Below the pieces are notes generated by a model that saw nothing but the letters and a program-made list of their open reading frames with translations, did not search any database and had not been told where the DNA came from. From an uncultured Lachnospiraceae bacterium (GTDB lineage Bacteria; Bacillota; Clostridia; Lachnospirales; Lachnospiraceae): a DNA stretch of 57,942 nucleotides. Made by a program: the position numbers and the translations under genes. The stretch spans positions 1-57,942 of the forward strand of contig CANPOY010000016.1 in NCBI GenBank assembly GCA_947575805.1, given 5' to 3'. Below, piece after piece: positions 19,176 through 27,241 of the stretch. Within the stretch, counting starts at the first letter, position 1. Every line of letters begins with the position of its first letter.

Positions 19176-19263
19176 GGAATAGAAAAAGGGAAATCTGCAA
19201 ATTCTACTTTCAGGCATGAAAGAGTGCGAACCACTTTTTTTTATACAAATGGGATCGGGGGAT

Positions 19264-19476
19264 ATGCAGATGAATATGGAATACTGGAAGCGGTTTGAAA
19301 ACAGCGGAAAGATAGAGGATTATTTATCATTTGTCTCCAGCGGGGGAAGGGAGACGGAAGCAAAGCAAAACGCATCGGGAGAAGCTTCGAATGCAGGAAT
19401 ATATCATAGTAACAGGGATTATACTAAAACAGTCTCCGGTGGGGGAGTACGACAGACATATCAGCCTTTTGACTAA
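19264..19476 (+). CDS. YqzL-like small protein overlapping recO
   Basis: A 70-residue frame whose N-terminal part MEYWKRFENSGKIEDYL has the W-x-x-F-x-x-(T/S)G-x-I-x-x-YL pattern of YqzL, the small protein found between era and recO in Bacillus. The position is therefore diagnostic. The start may be 19264, 19270 or 19276; a G-rich tract lies just before. The frame runs 86 bases into recO, and the C-terminal part looks unlike a conserved sequence, so the ancestral stop may have been lost or a frameshift may have extended it. Function of the family is unknown. Confidence 0.6.
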   Translation: MQMNMEYWKRFENSGKIEDYLSFVSSGGRETEAKQNASGEASNAGIYHSNRDYTKTVSGGGVRQTYQPFD

Positions 19477-20041
19477 GGAGAGGGGAAAGATTTCTGCTTT
19501 TGCCAGAGGCGCCAGGCGGCCGGGGAGCAGGCTCACCGCAGCGGCGGCTCCGTTTTCCTTCGGAAAGTTTAAGCTCTACGAAGGACGGAGCTCCTATACC
19601 CTCGCGGAGGCGGATATTCAGAATTATTTTGAAGAGCTTCGGACTGATTATGAAGGCGCCTGTTACGGCATGTATTTTGCGGAGGTGGCCGACTATTATA
19701 CCAGAGAAAATAACGATGAAAGAGAAATGATGAAGCTGCTGTACCAGTCCCTGCGGGCCCTCTGTGCAAAAAGCCTGCCCAATCCTCTGGTACAGTGCGT
19801 TTTTGAGTGTAAGGCAATAGCGGTGAGCGGGGAGTTTCCGGGGCCTCCCTCTGACAGGGAGCTGGAGGAATCCACGGTTTATGCGCTGGGATACATAGCG
19901 GAAAGCCCCATTGAAAAGCTTTATACTTTTAAGGTGACAGATTCTGTCCTGGCGGAGCTTCGGCAGGTAGCGAGAGATTATATGAATAAATATGTGGGAC
20001 ATGGGTTTAAAAGTCTGGAGGTTCTGCAAACTCTTTGTTGA
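19391..20041 (+). CDS. recO: DNA repair protein RecO
   Basis: A 216-residue protein with an N-terminal OB-fold (residues about 1-80: MQEYIIVTGIILKQSPVGEY, then KGKISAFARGARR-like KERGKISAFARGARR) and a helical C-terminal domain. RecO loads RecA with RecR and anneals single strands. The start at 19391 gives the conserved family N-terminus; longer in-frame starts would run into the preceding small gene. The zinc-finger cysteines of some RecO proteins are not obvious here. It lies downstream of era and the YqzL-like gene, as in most Firmicutes. Confidence 0.92.
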   Translation: MQEYIIVTGIILKQSPVGEYDRHISLLTKERGKISAFARGARRPGSRLTAAAAPFSFGKFKLYEGRSSYTLAEADIQNYFEELRTDYEGACYGMYFAEVADYYTRENNDEREMMKLLYQSLRALCAKSLPNPLVQCVFECKAIAVSGEFPGPPSDRELEESTVYALGYIAESPIEKLYTFKVTDSVLAELRQVARDYMNKYVGHGFKSLEVLQTLC

Positions 20042-20066
20042 AAAAGAAGAGCATTTTTGGTACAAT
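20038..20066 (+). promoter_or_regulatory. Sigma-A-type promoter overlapping the recO stop
   Basis: TTGAAA (20038-20043), a 17-base spacer and TACAAT (20061-20066), upstream of the lipoprotein and glyS. Confidence 0.6.
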
Positions 20067-20121
20067 TAATAATCACCGGGCAAGTCAGTGAAGAGCTGAC
20101 AGATTAATTGAGGAGTTTGGA

Positions 20122-20760
20122 ATGAAAAGATGCAGGGTGTTTGCGGTTTTGGCCTGCCTGCTGGCAGTAGTGCTTGCGGGATGCGGCCGGGGCGGTGTGC
20201 CGGATGCGGCGGAAGTTACGACGATTTCCGTGGACAGGAACGGCAGGATGACCTATTATTGTGTGGGGGATTTCGACAGGGATTATTATAACCTGTCAGA
20301 GCTGTCCGCCATGGTGATGGGTGAGGTGGCCCGATTCAACGAGAATGCAGGAAAAGAAGCTGTCGAGGTAGAAACGGTGGAGACACTGCCGGACGAAGGA
20401 ACAGGGGAATTGAACAGGAAGGTGCTGATCGTATATCACTTTGACGGATATGCCAGTTATAATCAGTTCAGCCAGGGCTATAACAAGGGTAGCGGAAGCT
20501 TTTTCTTTGGAACCGTGGATGAGGCGCTGAAACAGGGATATGCCTTACAGACATCATTGAAAAGTGTAAAGGACGACAGCTTAAAAACAGAAGAACAGCT
20601 GAAGCAGGAGGGGGCCGGCAGGCTGATCATTACTGAGGAAAAGTCGGTTATTTACTGTCCGGGAAAGATTGCCTTCTTAAGCGAGGGGGCGGTTTTGAAT
20701 GGCGAAAGGAGCGTTGATGCCTCCGCTGCGGAGGGAACCGTGTATATCATGCTGAAATAG
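20122..20760 (+). CDS. Putative lipoprotein (212 aa)
   Basis: The N-terminus MKRCRVFAVLACLLAVVLAGC is a lipoprotein signal with lipobox LAGC (Cys 21). The mature part (VTTISVDRNGRMTYYCVGDF onward) is mixed alpha/beta and extracellular, with no recognised family. The ribosome-binding site is GAGGAG. It sits between recO and glyS with its own promoter overlapping the recO stop. Similar lipoproteins near glyS recur in Lachnospiraceae as I recall. Function unknown. Confidence 0.75.
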   Translation: MKRCRVFAVLACLLAVVLAGCGRGGVPDAAEVTTISVDRNGRMTYYCVGDFDRDYYNLSELSAMVMGEVARFNENAGKEAVEVETVETLPDEGTGELNRKVLIVYHFDGYASYNQFSQGYNKGSGSFFFGTVDEALKQGYALQTSLKSVKDDSLKTEEQLKQEGAGRLIITEEKSVIYCPGKIAFLSEGAVLNGERSVDASAAEGTVYIMLK

Positions 20761-20851
20761 CCGCCGTTGCAGAAGGCGGCAGGATAAACGGCTTGTTGCA
20801 GACAAAGACACAACAGCAAAAAAATAAGAGAAGAATGTGAGGGTAAGAAAA

Positions 20852-22240
20852 ATGGAAAAGACAATGGATAAAATAGTAGCGCTGGCAAAGGCCAGAGGCT
20901 TTGTGTATCCCGGGTCGGAGATTTACGGCGGGCTTGCGAATACATGGGATTACGGCAATCTGGGCGTAGAGCTTAAGAATAATGTGAAGAAGGCCTGGTG
21001 GCAGAAGTTTGTGCAGGAGAATCCTTACAATGTAGGGGTGGACTGTGCAATCCTTATGAACCCTCAGACCTGGGTGGCAAGCGGGCATCTGGGCGGCTTC
21101 TCCGATCCCCTGATGGACTGTAAGGAGTGCCATGAGCGATTCCGCGCCGATAAGCTGATTGAGGATTTCTGTGCCGAAAAAGGGATTACGCAGGAGGAGA
21201 GCGTCGACGCCTGGAGTCAGGAGCAGATGGTGAAATTTATAGAAGAGAACCAGGTGCCGTGTCCCGGCTGCGGCAAGCATAATTTTACGGATATTCGCCA
21301 GTTTAACCTGATGTTTAAGACGTTCCAGGGTGTTACCGAGGACGCTAAAAACGTGGTATACCTTCGGCCGGAGACAGCCCAGGGCATCTTCGTGAATTTC
21401 AAGAATGTACAGAGGACTTCCAGAAAGAAGATTCCTTTCGGGATCGGCCAGATCGGGAAAACCTTCCGCAACGAGATTACCCCCGGCAACTTTATTTTCC
21501 GCACCAGGGAGTTTGAACAGATGGAGCTGGAATTCTTCTGTGAGCCCGGCACGGACATGGAATGGTTTCAGTACTGGCGGGGCTTCTGCAGAGACTGGCT
21601 GCTGTCCCTGGGGATGAAGGAAGAAGAGATGCGTCTGAGAGATCACAGCCCGGAGGAGCTTTCCTTCTACAGCAAGGGAACCACCGACATTGAATTCCTG
21701 TTCCCCTTTGGCTGGGGCGAGCTGTGGGGCATTGCGGACAGGACGGACTATGACCTGAACCGGCATGTGAACGCCTCCGGTGAGGATATGAGCTATTTTG
21801 ACGATGAGAAGAAGGAGAAATACATACCCTATGTCATTGAGCCTTCTCTGGGAGCGGACCGTGTGGTGCTGGCGTTTTTGTGTGCCGCGTATGACGAGGA
21901 GGAGCTGGAGGGCGGCGATATGCGTACCGTGCTTCATTTCCATCCGGCCCTTGCACCGGTGAAGATCGGTGTGCTGCCGCTTTCCAAGAAGCTGAATGAA
22001 GGGGCGGAAAAGATATTTACGCAGCTTTCCAAAAAGTATAATTGCGAATTTGACGACAGGGGGAATATCGGCAAGAGATATCGCCGTCAGGACGAAATCG
22101 GCACGCCGTTCTGTGTTACCTATGACTTTGACTCGGAGACGGATGGCTGTGTGACGGTACGCTTCAGGGATTCCATGGAGCAGGAGAGAATCGCCATTGC
22201 GGATTTGGACGCATATTTCGCGGACAGGTTCACATTTTAG
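20852..22240 (+). CDS. glyS: Glycyl-tRNA synthetase, dimeric single-chain type
   Basis: A 462-residue class II enzyme of the alpha2 (eukaryote/archaea-like) type found in many Firmicutes, not the alpha2beta2 type. Motifs include [18 protein letters not shown] near the N-terminus, a zinc-binding pair CKECHERF and CPGCGKHNF (about 90-140), motif 2 [19 protein letters not shown] and motif 3 [14 protein letters not shown]. The C-terminal anticodon-binding domain contains [21 protein letters not shown] 20852 is preferred over GTG 20837 because GAGGG lies between them. There is no T-box: the gap after the lipoprotein is under 100 bases. It catalyses ATP-dependent charging of tRNA-Gly. Confidence 0.96.
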   Translation: MEKTMDKIVALAKARGFVYPGSEIYGGLANTWDYGNLGVELKNNVKKAWWQKFVQENPYNVGVDCAILMNPQTWVASGHLGGFSDPLMDCKECHERFRADKLIEDFCAEKGITQEESVDAWSQEQMVKFIEENQVPCPGCGKHNFTDIRQFNLMFKTFQGVTEDAKNVVYLRPETAQGIFVNFKNVQRTSRKKIPFGIGQIGKTFRNEITPGNFIFRTREFEQMELEFFCEPGTDMEWFQYWRGFCRDWLLSLGMKEEEMRLRDHSPEELSFYSKGTTDIEFLFPFGWGELWGIADRTDYDLNRHVNASGEDMSYFDDEKKEKYIPYVIEPSLGADRVVLAFLCAAYDEEELEGGDMRTVLHFHPALAPVKIGVLPLSKKLNEGAEKIFTQLSKKYNCEFDDRGNIGKRYRRQDEIGTPFCVTYDFDSETDGCVTVRFRDSMEQERIAIADLDAYFADRFTF

Positions 22241-22315
22241 AGGAATGGGAAGAAATCGGGGAGCGGGAGTGATATTCTGCTCCCTGACTTATAGGAGCAG
22301 GAACGGAGCGGTAAG

Positions 22316-25300
22316 ATGGACAGGATCGAGGTTTTCCAAATACTCGGCATCGAGATAACAAAGAATGAAAAGGATATTAAAAATGCTTACAGGGAGAAGC
22401 TTACAGTGACGAATCCGGAGGATAACCCGGAGGGCTTTAAGCGGCTCAGGGAGGCTTATGAGGAGGCCTGCCGTCTGGCAAAGCAGTCCGAGGAAAAGCA
22501 GGCGGAAGCAAGAGATGAGACGGCTTCCGGTCTCTGGGTGGAAAGGGTGGCTGCAGTCTATCGGAATATCCGCAGCAGACAGGACATAAAGGCCTGGGAG
22601 AAACTGTTTGCGGACGATTGTTTCCTTTCGCTGGAGGAAGAGGAAAACTGCCGTTTTAAGCTGCTGCGGTTTATAATGGATCATTTCAGGCTGCCGGGAG
22701 AGGTGTGGAAGCTTTTGGACAAAAAGCTGGAGATTACCGCGGGGGCAGCGGCCCTGAGGGAAAAATTCCCGGCGGATTTTATCCATTACATCCTGAATAA
22801 GTGCGAACGGGGCGAGGACGTGGAGTTCGACCAGTTTGAAGGTGAGGATGAGGCGCCCTACGACTTGTTCCTGCAGTATTATGACCGCTGCTGGCAGGCG
22901 CTGCAGAAGGATGATATGGAACAGGCAGGGCAGAGTATTGAGAATGCGGACGGTCTGAAGATACGACATCCCGTGATGGAGGTCTGCCGTGCGGAGTTCC
23001 TGGAGAAACAGGGCCGGACAGAGGAAGCGCTGGCGCTTCTGGAGAGAGAGATGGAAAGGCATCCCGGGGACGCAATGCTCCGGTATAATGCGGCCGAGAT
23101 GTTCTGGCGTCAGGGAACGGCAGAGGACGGTGCCCTTCGCCGGCGTTCCGCGGAGATTTATCAGGCACTCAGGGAGGAAAACGACAACCATTATATGGCG
23201 AATGTGCGCCTGACGGAGTGGTATTATGACAATCAGCAGTTCAAGGAGGCAAAAAAGTGCGCCGAAAAGGTGCTTTTCGCGGGGAGCGGGGATGAATTTC
23301 TGGAGCTGCTGGCTAAGGTAAACCGGGAGATCGAAAAAGAACTGGAGGAAGACTGGCGAAGAAACGGAAGCAGTGAATCGGCGCTGGAACTCTGCTGGTG
23401 CTATCTTCAGGACGGGAAAATTGCCAGGGGAATTATGCTGGCGGCGGAGATAGAAAAAAAGCTGCCGCCCGGGAAAGAGGCGGAATGGAGCGGCCTGATG
23501 GCGAAGCTTTATGTAGAGGAGGCAGAGTACGAGGATTCCATCATTATGACCCGCGCCTGGGAGGAAGAGCTGCATAAACGCCTGCTCACTGACGAAAGTG
23601 AGGAAGAGAAGGAGAAAGACAGAGACCGGCTGAGGCAGGCATGTATGATCCGTATGCAGTGCTGCTTTGCCCTTGGCTTTACCGATGAGGCAAGATTTGC
23701 CGAGGCGGTCAAAGAGGGGGAGGCGGTCATGGAGGGAACTGCCAGGGATGTGGGGGTCCTTTATGAGACAGCGCAGATCTATGTTGAGATGCAGGAGTAT
23801 GAAAAATGTGAGGAGACGGTACGCAGGCTGACGGAGGAGTATCAGGTGTATGCCGCTTATGCGATCCTGCTGGAGGCATATCGAAGACAGTTGGATGCAG
23901 GCGGTGTTATTCGCTCGGGAAGCCAGTGCATTCAATATTTTCCCGCGTTTGCAAAGGCTTACGAATATGTGGCCAAGGTGTATCTTGACCTGGAGCAGAC
24001 GGAGGATCTGGACAAGATATTGGCGGATGCGGAGAAAAACGGAATTAAGAGCGATGTACTGGAGGCTTACAAATATCAGAAATCACACAAGGCTATGGAG
24101 CTTGAGAAACTGAATAATAAGCTGAAGGCATTTCGCAGGGAATTTCGGAAGCCCCTGGAAGAGGGTAATATATGCTTTTATGAGGCAGGCCTTTCCCGGC
24201 TGACGGAATATCTTTATCAATATCCTCAAAGCTACATGTTCGTGGAGCGGGGAATTTTCTACAGGGATGCGCATCATTACAAGGAGGCCAGGGAGGACTT
24301 TGAAAAGGCGCTGACTATGAATCCCACCAATCCTTATGCGCTGAACGGGCTGAGCTTTGTCTACAAATATACGGGGGATTATGAAAAGGCCCTTATCTAC
24401 ATAAAAAAGGCAATTTTGTACATGGATCAGGATATGTCCCCCACCATCTACACGGATATGGCCGATCTGTACTCTCTGCTGGGGGACTATGAGAGGAAGC
24501 TGGCGGTCTGCAGGCAGTATGAGGAGATGACAAAAGATCAGAGCATATGGTTTTTGAATCAGCTGGCAGAGGCCTATGACGATCTGGGACTGACGGAAAA
24601 GGCCTGCGAGGTTTACGCCGGATTTGCCGACAGGGATAAATGGAAAAGCTATGAGAAACGCACCGGGGTATATATCCACAGTGAAGACGAAACTCATGCC
24701 AGGGAGCTGCTGGAAGAATGGTGCCGGGAGCTGAAGCAGAACGGAAGTGCGTATTCCGCGGTCAGTCTGGAGGTACAGGGAGGCCTGGGAATGCTGTTTG
24801 CCCGGCGGGGAAAAGTGTCCGGGGAGGAAGCCGGAGAGTTTTGCCGGATTTACAGGCAGGCGCTCTGGACAGAGCTTATGTTCGGAGAAGAGAAGGCAGT
24901 GGCCGATTACGCGGCGAAACTGGCCCATTACCTGCAGCACGGGGACACTTCCGTGGAAATCGAGAGTGATCTGGCAGATATTGTGTATGCCTGTATTGTC
25001 CGCGGGATGGACAAGCAGGGGAAGGAATATGCGCAACGGCTGAAAAAAAGGCTGCGGGAGGAAACCTTTTCCGGGAAGAACAAATATTTTAACCGGGAGA
25101 AGGGACACCTGCATCTGGAGGTGCTGGCGGCGTGGTACACCGCGGATGACCAGGGGATACAGAAGCTTCTGGATAAGGATTCCCGGTGCGGTTCCTGCCA
25201 GTCCTGTGCCAATGTGGTCTGCAGTGAGCTGGAGTCGCTGCATATTCTGTTTCTGCTTCGGCAGGGGAGGCTGCAGGAGGCGAGGGAGCGCCTTGACCGG

Positions 25301-25387
25301 GCTATGGAGCTACTTCCAGCGAATGCGAGTTTGAGCGCTTTGAAACATAACTGGCCGGATCGGAGCGGGACGCAGCCGGAAGGCTGA
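22316..25387 (+). CDS. Degenerate J-domain protein with extensive TPR repeats (1023 aa)
   Basis: Residues about 1-60 form a J-like domain (YREKLTVTNPEDNPEGFKRL, then REAYEEACRL) in which the Hsp70-stimulating HPD tripeptide is NPE. The remainder is TPR-like helical repeats, for example ARFAEAVKEGEAVMEG, YKEAREDFEKALTMNPTNPYAL and GDYEKALIYIKKAI. A cysteine cluster (CGSCQSC...C) lies near residue 960. The next gene, 88 bases on, is an Hsp70, so this is very likely its dedicated partner or substrate scaffold. The ribosome-binding site is weak (GGAGCAGGAACGG). No membrane segment is seen. The pairing is inferred from order. Confidence 0.8.
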   Translation: MDRIEVFQILGIEITKNEKDIKNAYREKLTVTNPEDNPEGFKRLREAYEEACRLAKQSEEKQAEARDETASGLWVERVAAVYRNIRSRQDIKAWEKLFADDCFLSLEEEENCRFKLLRFIMDHFRLPGEVWKLLDKKLEITAGAAALREKFPADFIHYILNKCERGEDVEFDQFEGEDEAPYDLFLQYYDRCWQALQKDDMEQAGQSIENADGLKIRHPVMEVCRAEFLEKQGRTEEALALLEREMERHPGDAMLRYNAAEMFWRQGTAEDGALRRRSAEIYQALREENDNHYMANVRLTEWYYDNQQFKEAKKCAEKVLFAGSGDEFLELLAKVNREIEKELEEDWRRNGSSESALELCWCYLQDGKIARGIMLAAEIEKKLPPGKEAEWSGLMAKLYVEEAEYEDSIIMTRAWEEELHKRLLTDESEEEKEKDRDRLRQACMIRMQCCFALGFTDEARFAEAVKEGEAVMEGTARDVGVLYETAQIYVEMQEYEKCEETVRRLTEEYQVYAAYAILLEAYRRQLDAGGVIRSGSQCIQYFPAFAKAYEYVAKVYLDLEQTEDLDKILADAEKNGIKSDVLEAYKYQKSHKAMELEKLNNKLKAFRREFRKPLEEGNICFYEAGLSRLTEYLYQYPQSYMFVERGIFYRDAHHYKEAREDFEKALTMNPTNPYALNGLSFVYKYTGDYEKALIYIKKAILYMDQDMSPTIYTDMADLYSLLGDYERKLAVCRQYEEMTKDQSIWFLNQLAEAYDDLGLTEKACEVYAGFADRDKWKSYEKRTGVYIHSEDETHARELLEEWCRELKQNGSAYSAVSLEVQGGLGMLFARRGKVSGEEAGEFCRIYRQALWTELMFGEEKAVADYAAKLAHYLQHGDTSVEIESDLADIVYACIVRGMDKQGKEYAQRLKKRLREETFSGKNKYFNREKGHLHLEVLAAWYTADDQGIQKLLDKDSRCGSCQSCANVVCSELESLHILFLLRQGRLQEARERLDRAMELLPANASLSALKHNWPDRSGTQPEG

Positions 25388-25475
25388 TGCAGACAGAACC
25401 GGTAAAAGACAGGAGGGAAACTTCCGACATAATGTGACGGGAATGCGTGCCAAAGGGCACCCGGGGAGTATAGAC

Positions 25476-27161
25476 ATGACAGTAGGAATCGATTTGGGTA
25501 CGACAAACAGTTTGATAGCATTTTTCGGAGAGGACGGACCGAAGATCATCCCTAACAGACTGGGGAAAAATCTGACTCCGTCCGTGGTCAGTGTGGACGG
25601 GGACGGGAATGTTTATGTGGGAGAGACGGCCAGGGAGAGGATGAGCCTGTATCCCGATTCCGTAGCCCAGACCTTTAAGCGGAGCATGGGGACGGAGCGG
25701 GAGTATGTTTTAAGCGGCAGGCATTTTAAGCCGGAGGAGCTTTCCAGCATGGTGCTGCGGTCTTTAAAGGAAGATGCGGAGGCTTTTCTGGGGGAAGAGG
25801 TCACCGAGGCGGTGATCAGCGTGCCGGCCTATTTTGACGATAAGCGCAGAAAGGCCACAAAGCGTGCCGGGGAGCTGGCGGGACTGAAGGTGGAGAGGAT
25901 GATTTCCGAGCCCACTGCTGCTGCGGTAGCGTATGGGCTGTATGACAGGAACCAGGATACACGTTTCCTGGTGTTCGACCTGGGCGGCGGGACCTTTGAC
26001 GTCTCCATTCTGGAGCTGTATCACAATATACTGGAGGTGCGTGCAGTTGCGGGAGACAATTATCTGGGCGGAGAGGATTTCACCGCAGTGATGGCGAAGC
26101 TCTTTTTACAGAAGTCAGGGCTGCAACTGGCCGCCATGACGGAGAAGGAACAGGTGCGCCTGTACCGTCAGGCAGAAAAGGCAAAATGTGCTGTCAGCGA
26201 TAATGAGGAGGTTGTGATGTCTTTCCTCTGTCATGAGGAAACCCTGGAGCAGCGCATTACATACAGGGAGTATGAGGAGGCCTGTGAGGATCTGCTGATG
26301 AAGATCAGGGAGCCGGTAAAAAAGAGCCTTTCCGATGCCGGGCTGAAATTAGGTGATATAGACGAGGTATTGCTGATTGGCGGAGCTACCAGATTGTCAG
26401 TTGTCAGGGATTTCCTGATTCGCCTGTTCCGGAAATTCCCGGACACGAAGCTGAACCCGGATGAAACAGTGGCGTTGGGGGCGGCCGTTCAGGCTGCCAT
26501 GAAGGAACGCCGGCAGGAAGTGAAGGAGGTCATTCTCACGGATGTCTGCTCCTTTACCCTGGGGACGGAAGTGGTGGTGGAGTACGAGGAGGGAAAGTAT
26601 GAGGACGGCAGGTTCTGCCCCATCATTGAGAGAAACACGGTCATTCCCGCCAGTCATACCGAGCGTCTTTACACCGTAAGGGACAACCAGTCCTCGGTTC
26701 GCGTCCGGGTGCTTCAGGGGGAAAGCCGTTTCGCCAGAAACAATCTGTTCCTGGGGGAGTTGGAGATCGAGGTGCCAAAGGGGCCAAAGGGCCGGGAATC
26801 GGTGGACGTGACTTATACCTATGACATCAATTCTCTGCTGGAGGTGGAGGTTACGGTAGTGTCCACGGGAGTTTCCAGGAAAATGATTATCAAGGGTCAG
26901 GATAACCAGATGACCGATGAAGAAATCAAAAAGCGTATGGAGGAGCTGGCCTACTTAAAGATCCAGCCCAGGGACTATGAAGAAAACCGGCTGGTACTGC
27001 TGCGTGCCGAGCGTATGTATGAGGAGGCTCTTGGAGACAGGAGAAAGAAGCTGGATCATTATATTACGGCTTTTGAAGCGGCGTTAAAACGAGGGCGCCA
27101 TGATGAGATCATGGCGGCCAGGGAGACCTTAAACGGGATTCTTGAGGAAGAAGACGAATAA
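25476..27161 (+). CDS. Hsp70-family chaperone, HscC-like
   Basis: A 561-residue protein, shorter than DnaK (about 610-640). The nucleotide-binding domain is complete: GIDLGTTNSLIAFF, AVISVPAYFDDKRRKATKRA, EPTAAAVAYG, VFDLGGGTFDVSILEL and LIGGATRLSVVRD. The substrate-binding domain follows, with a shortened C-terminal lid, which fits the HscC-like group rather than the main DnaK. The start at 25476 (MTVGIDLG) has GGGGAG eight bases upstream; longer in-frame starts (25434, 25443) add an unconserved leader. It follows the J-like TPR gene and is not in a grpE-dnaK-dnaJ operon, so it is likely a specialised chaperone. Confidence 0.88.
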   Translation: MTVGIDLGTTNSLIAFFGEDGPKIIPNRLGKNLTPSVVSVDGDGNVYVGETARERMSLYPDSVAQTFKRSMGTEREYVLSGRHFKPEELSSMVLRSLKEDAEAFLGEEVTEAVISVPAYFDDKRRKATKRAGELAGLKVERMISEPTAAAVAYGLYDRNQDTRFLVFDLGGGTFDVSILELYHNILEVRAVAGDNYLGGEDFTAVMAKLFLQKSGLQLAAMTEKEQVRLYRQAEKAKCAVSDNEEVVMSFLCHEETLEQRITYREYEEACEDLLMKIREPVKKSLSDAGLKLGDIDEVLLIGGATRLSVVRDFLIRLFRKFPDTKLNPDETVALGAAVQAAMKERRQEVKEVILTDVCSFTLGTEVVVEYEEGKYEDGRFCPIIERNTVIPASHTERLYTVRDNQSSVRVRVLQGESRFARNNLFLGELEIEVPKGPKGRESVDVTYTYDINSLLEVEVTVVSTGVSRKMIIKGQDNQMTDEEIKKRMEELAYLKIQPRDYEENRLVLLRAERMYEEALGDRRKKLDHYITAFEAALKRGRHDEIMAARETLNGILEEEDE

Positions 27162-27170
27162 ATCCTGCAT

Positions 27171-27199
27171 TTGACAACAGGGATAACTGATAATATAAT
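27171..27199 (+). promoter_or_regulatory. Consensus sigma-A promoter for alaS
   Basis: TTGACA (27171-27176), exactly 17 bases, TATAAT (27194-27199): a perfect consensus. It leaves too short a leader for a T-box before the start at 27242. Confidence 0.85.
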
Positions 27200-27241
27200 G
27201 GTTACAGTTTATGAACTGCAGGATATGAGTGATAGAAAGGT

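Noticed and set aside
20761..20851. T-box before glyS
   Set aside because: The gap is about 90 bases with only a short hairpin; no stem I, specifier loop or T-box sequence is visible.
20747..21943. 398-residue frame on the - strand
   Set aside because: Antisense to glyS.
22289..23935. 548-residue frame on the - strand
   Set aside because: Antisense to the J-like TPR gene; no start signal and no recognisable protein.
27200..27241. T-box riboswitch before alaS
   Set aside because: Only about 36 bases lie between the predicted start of transcription and the start codon; too short for a T-box.
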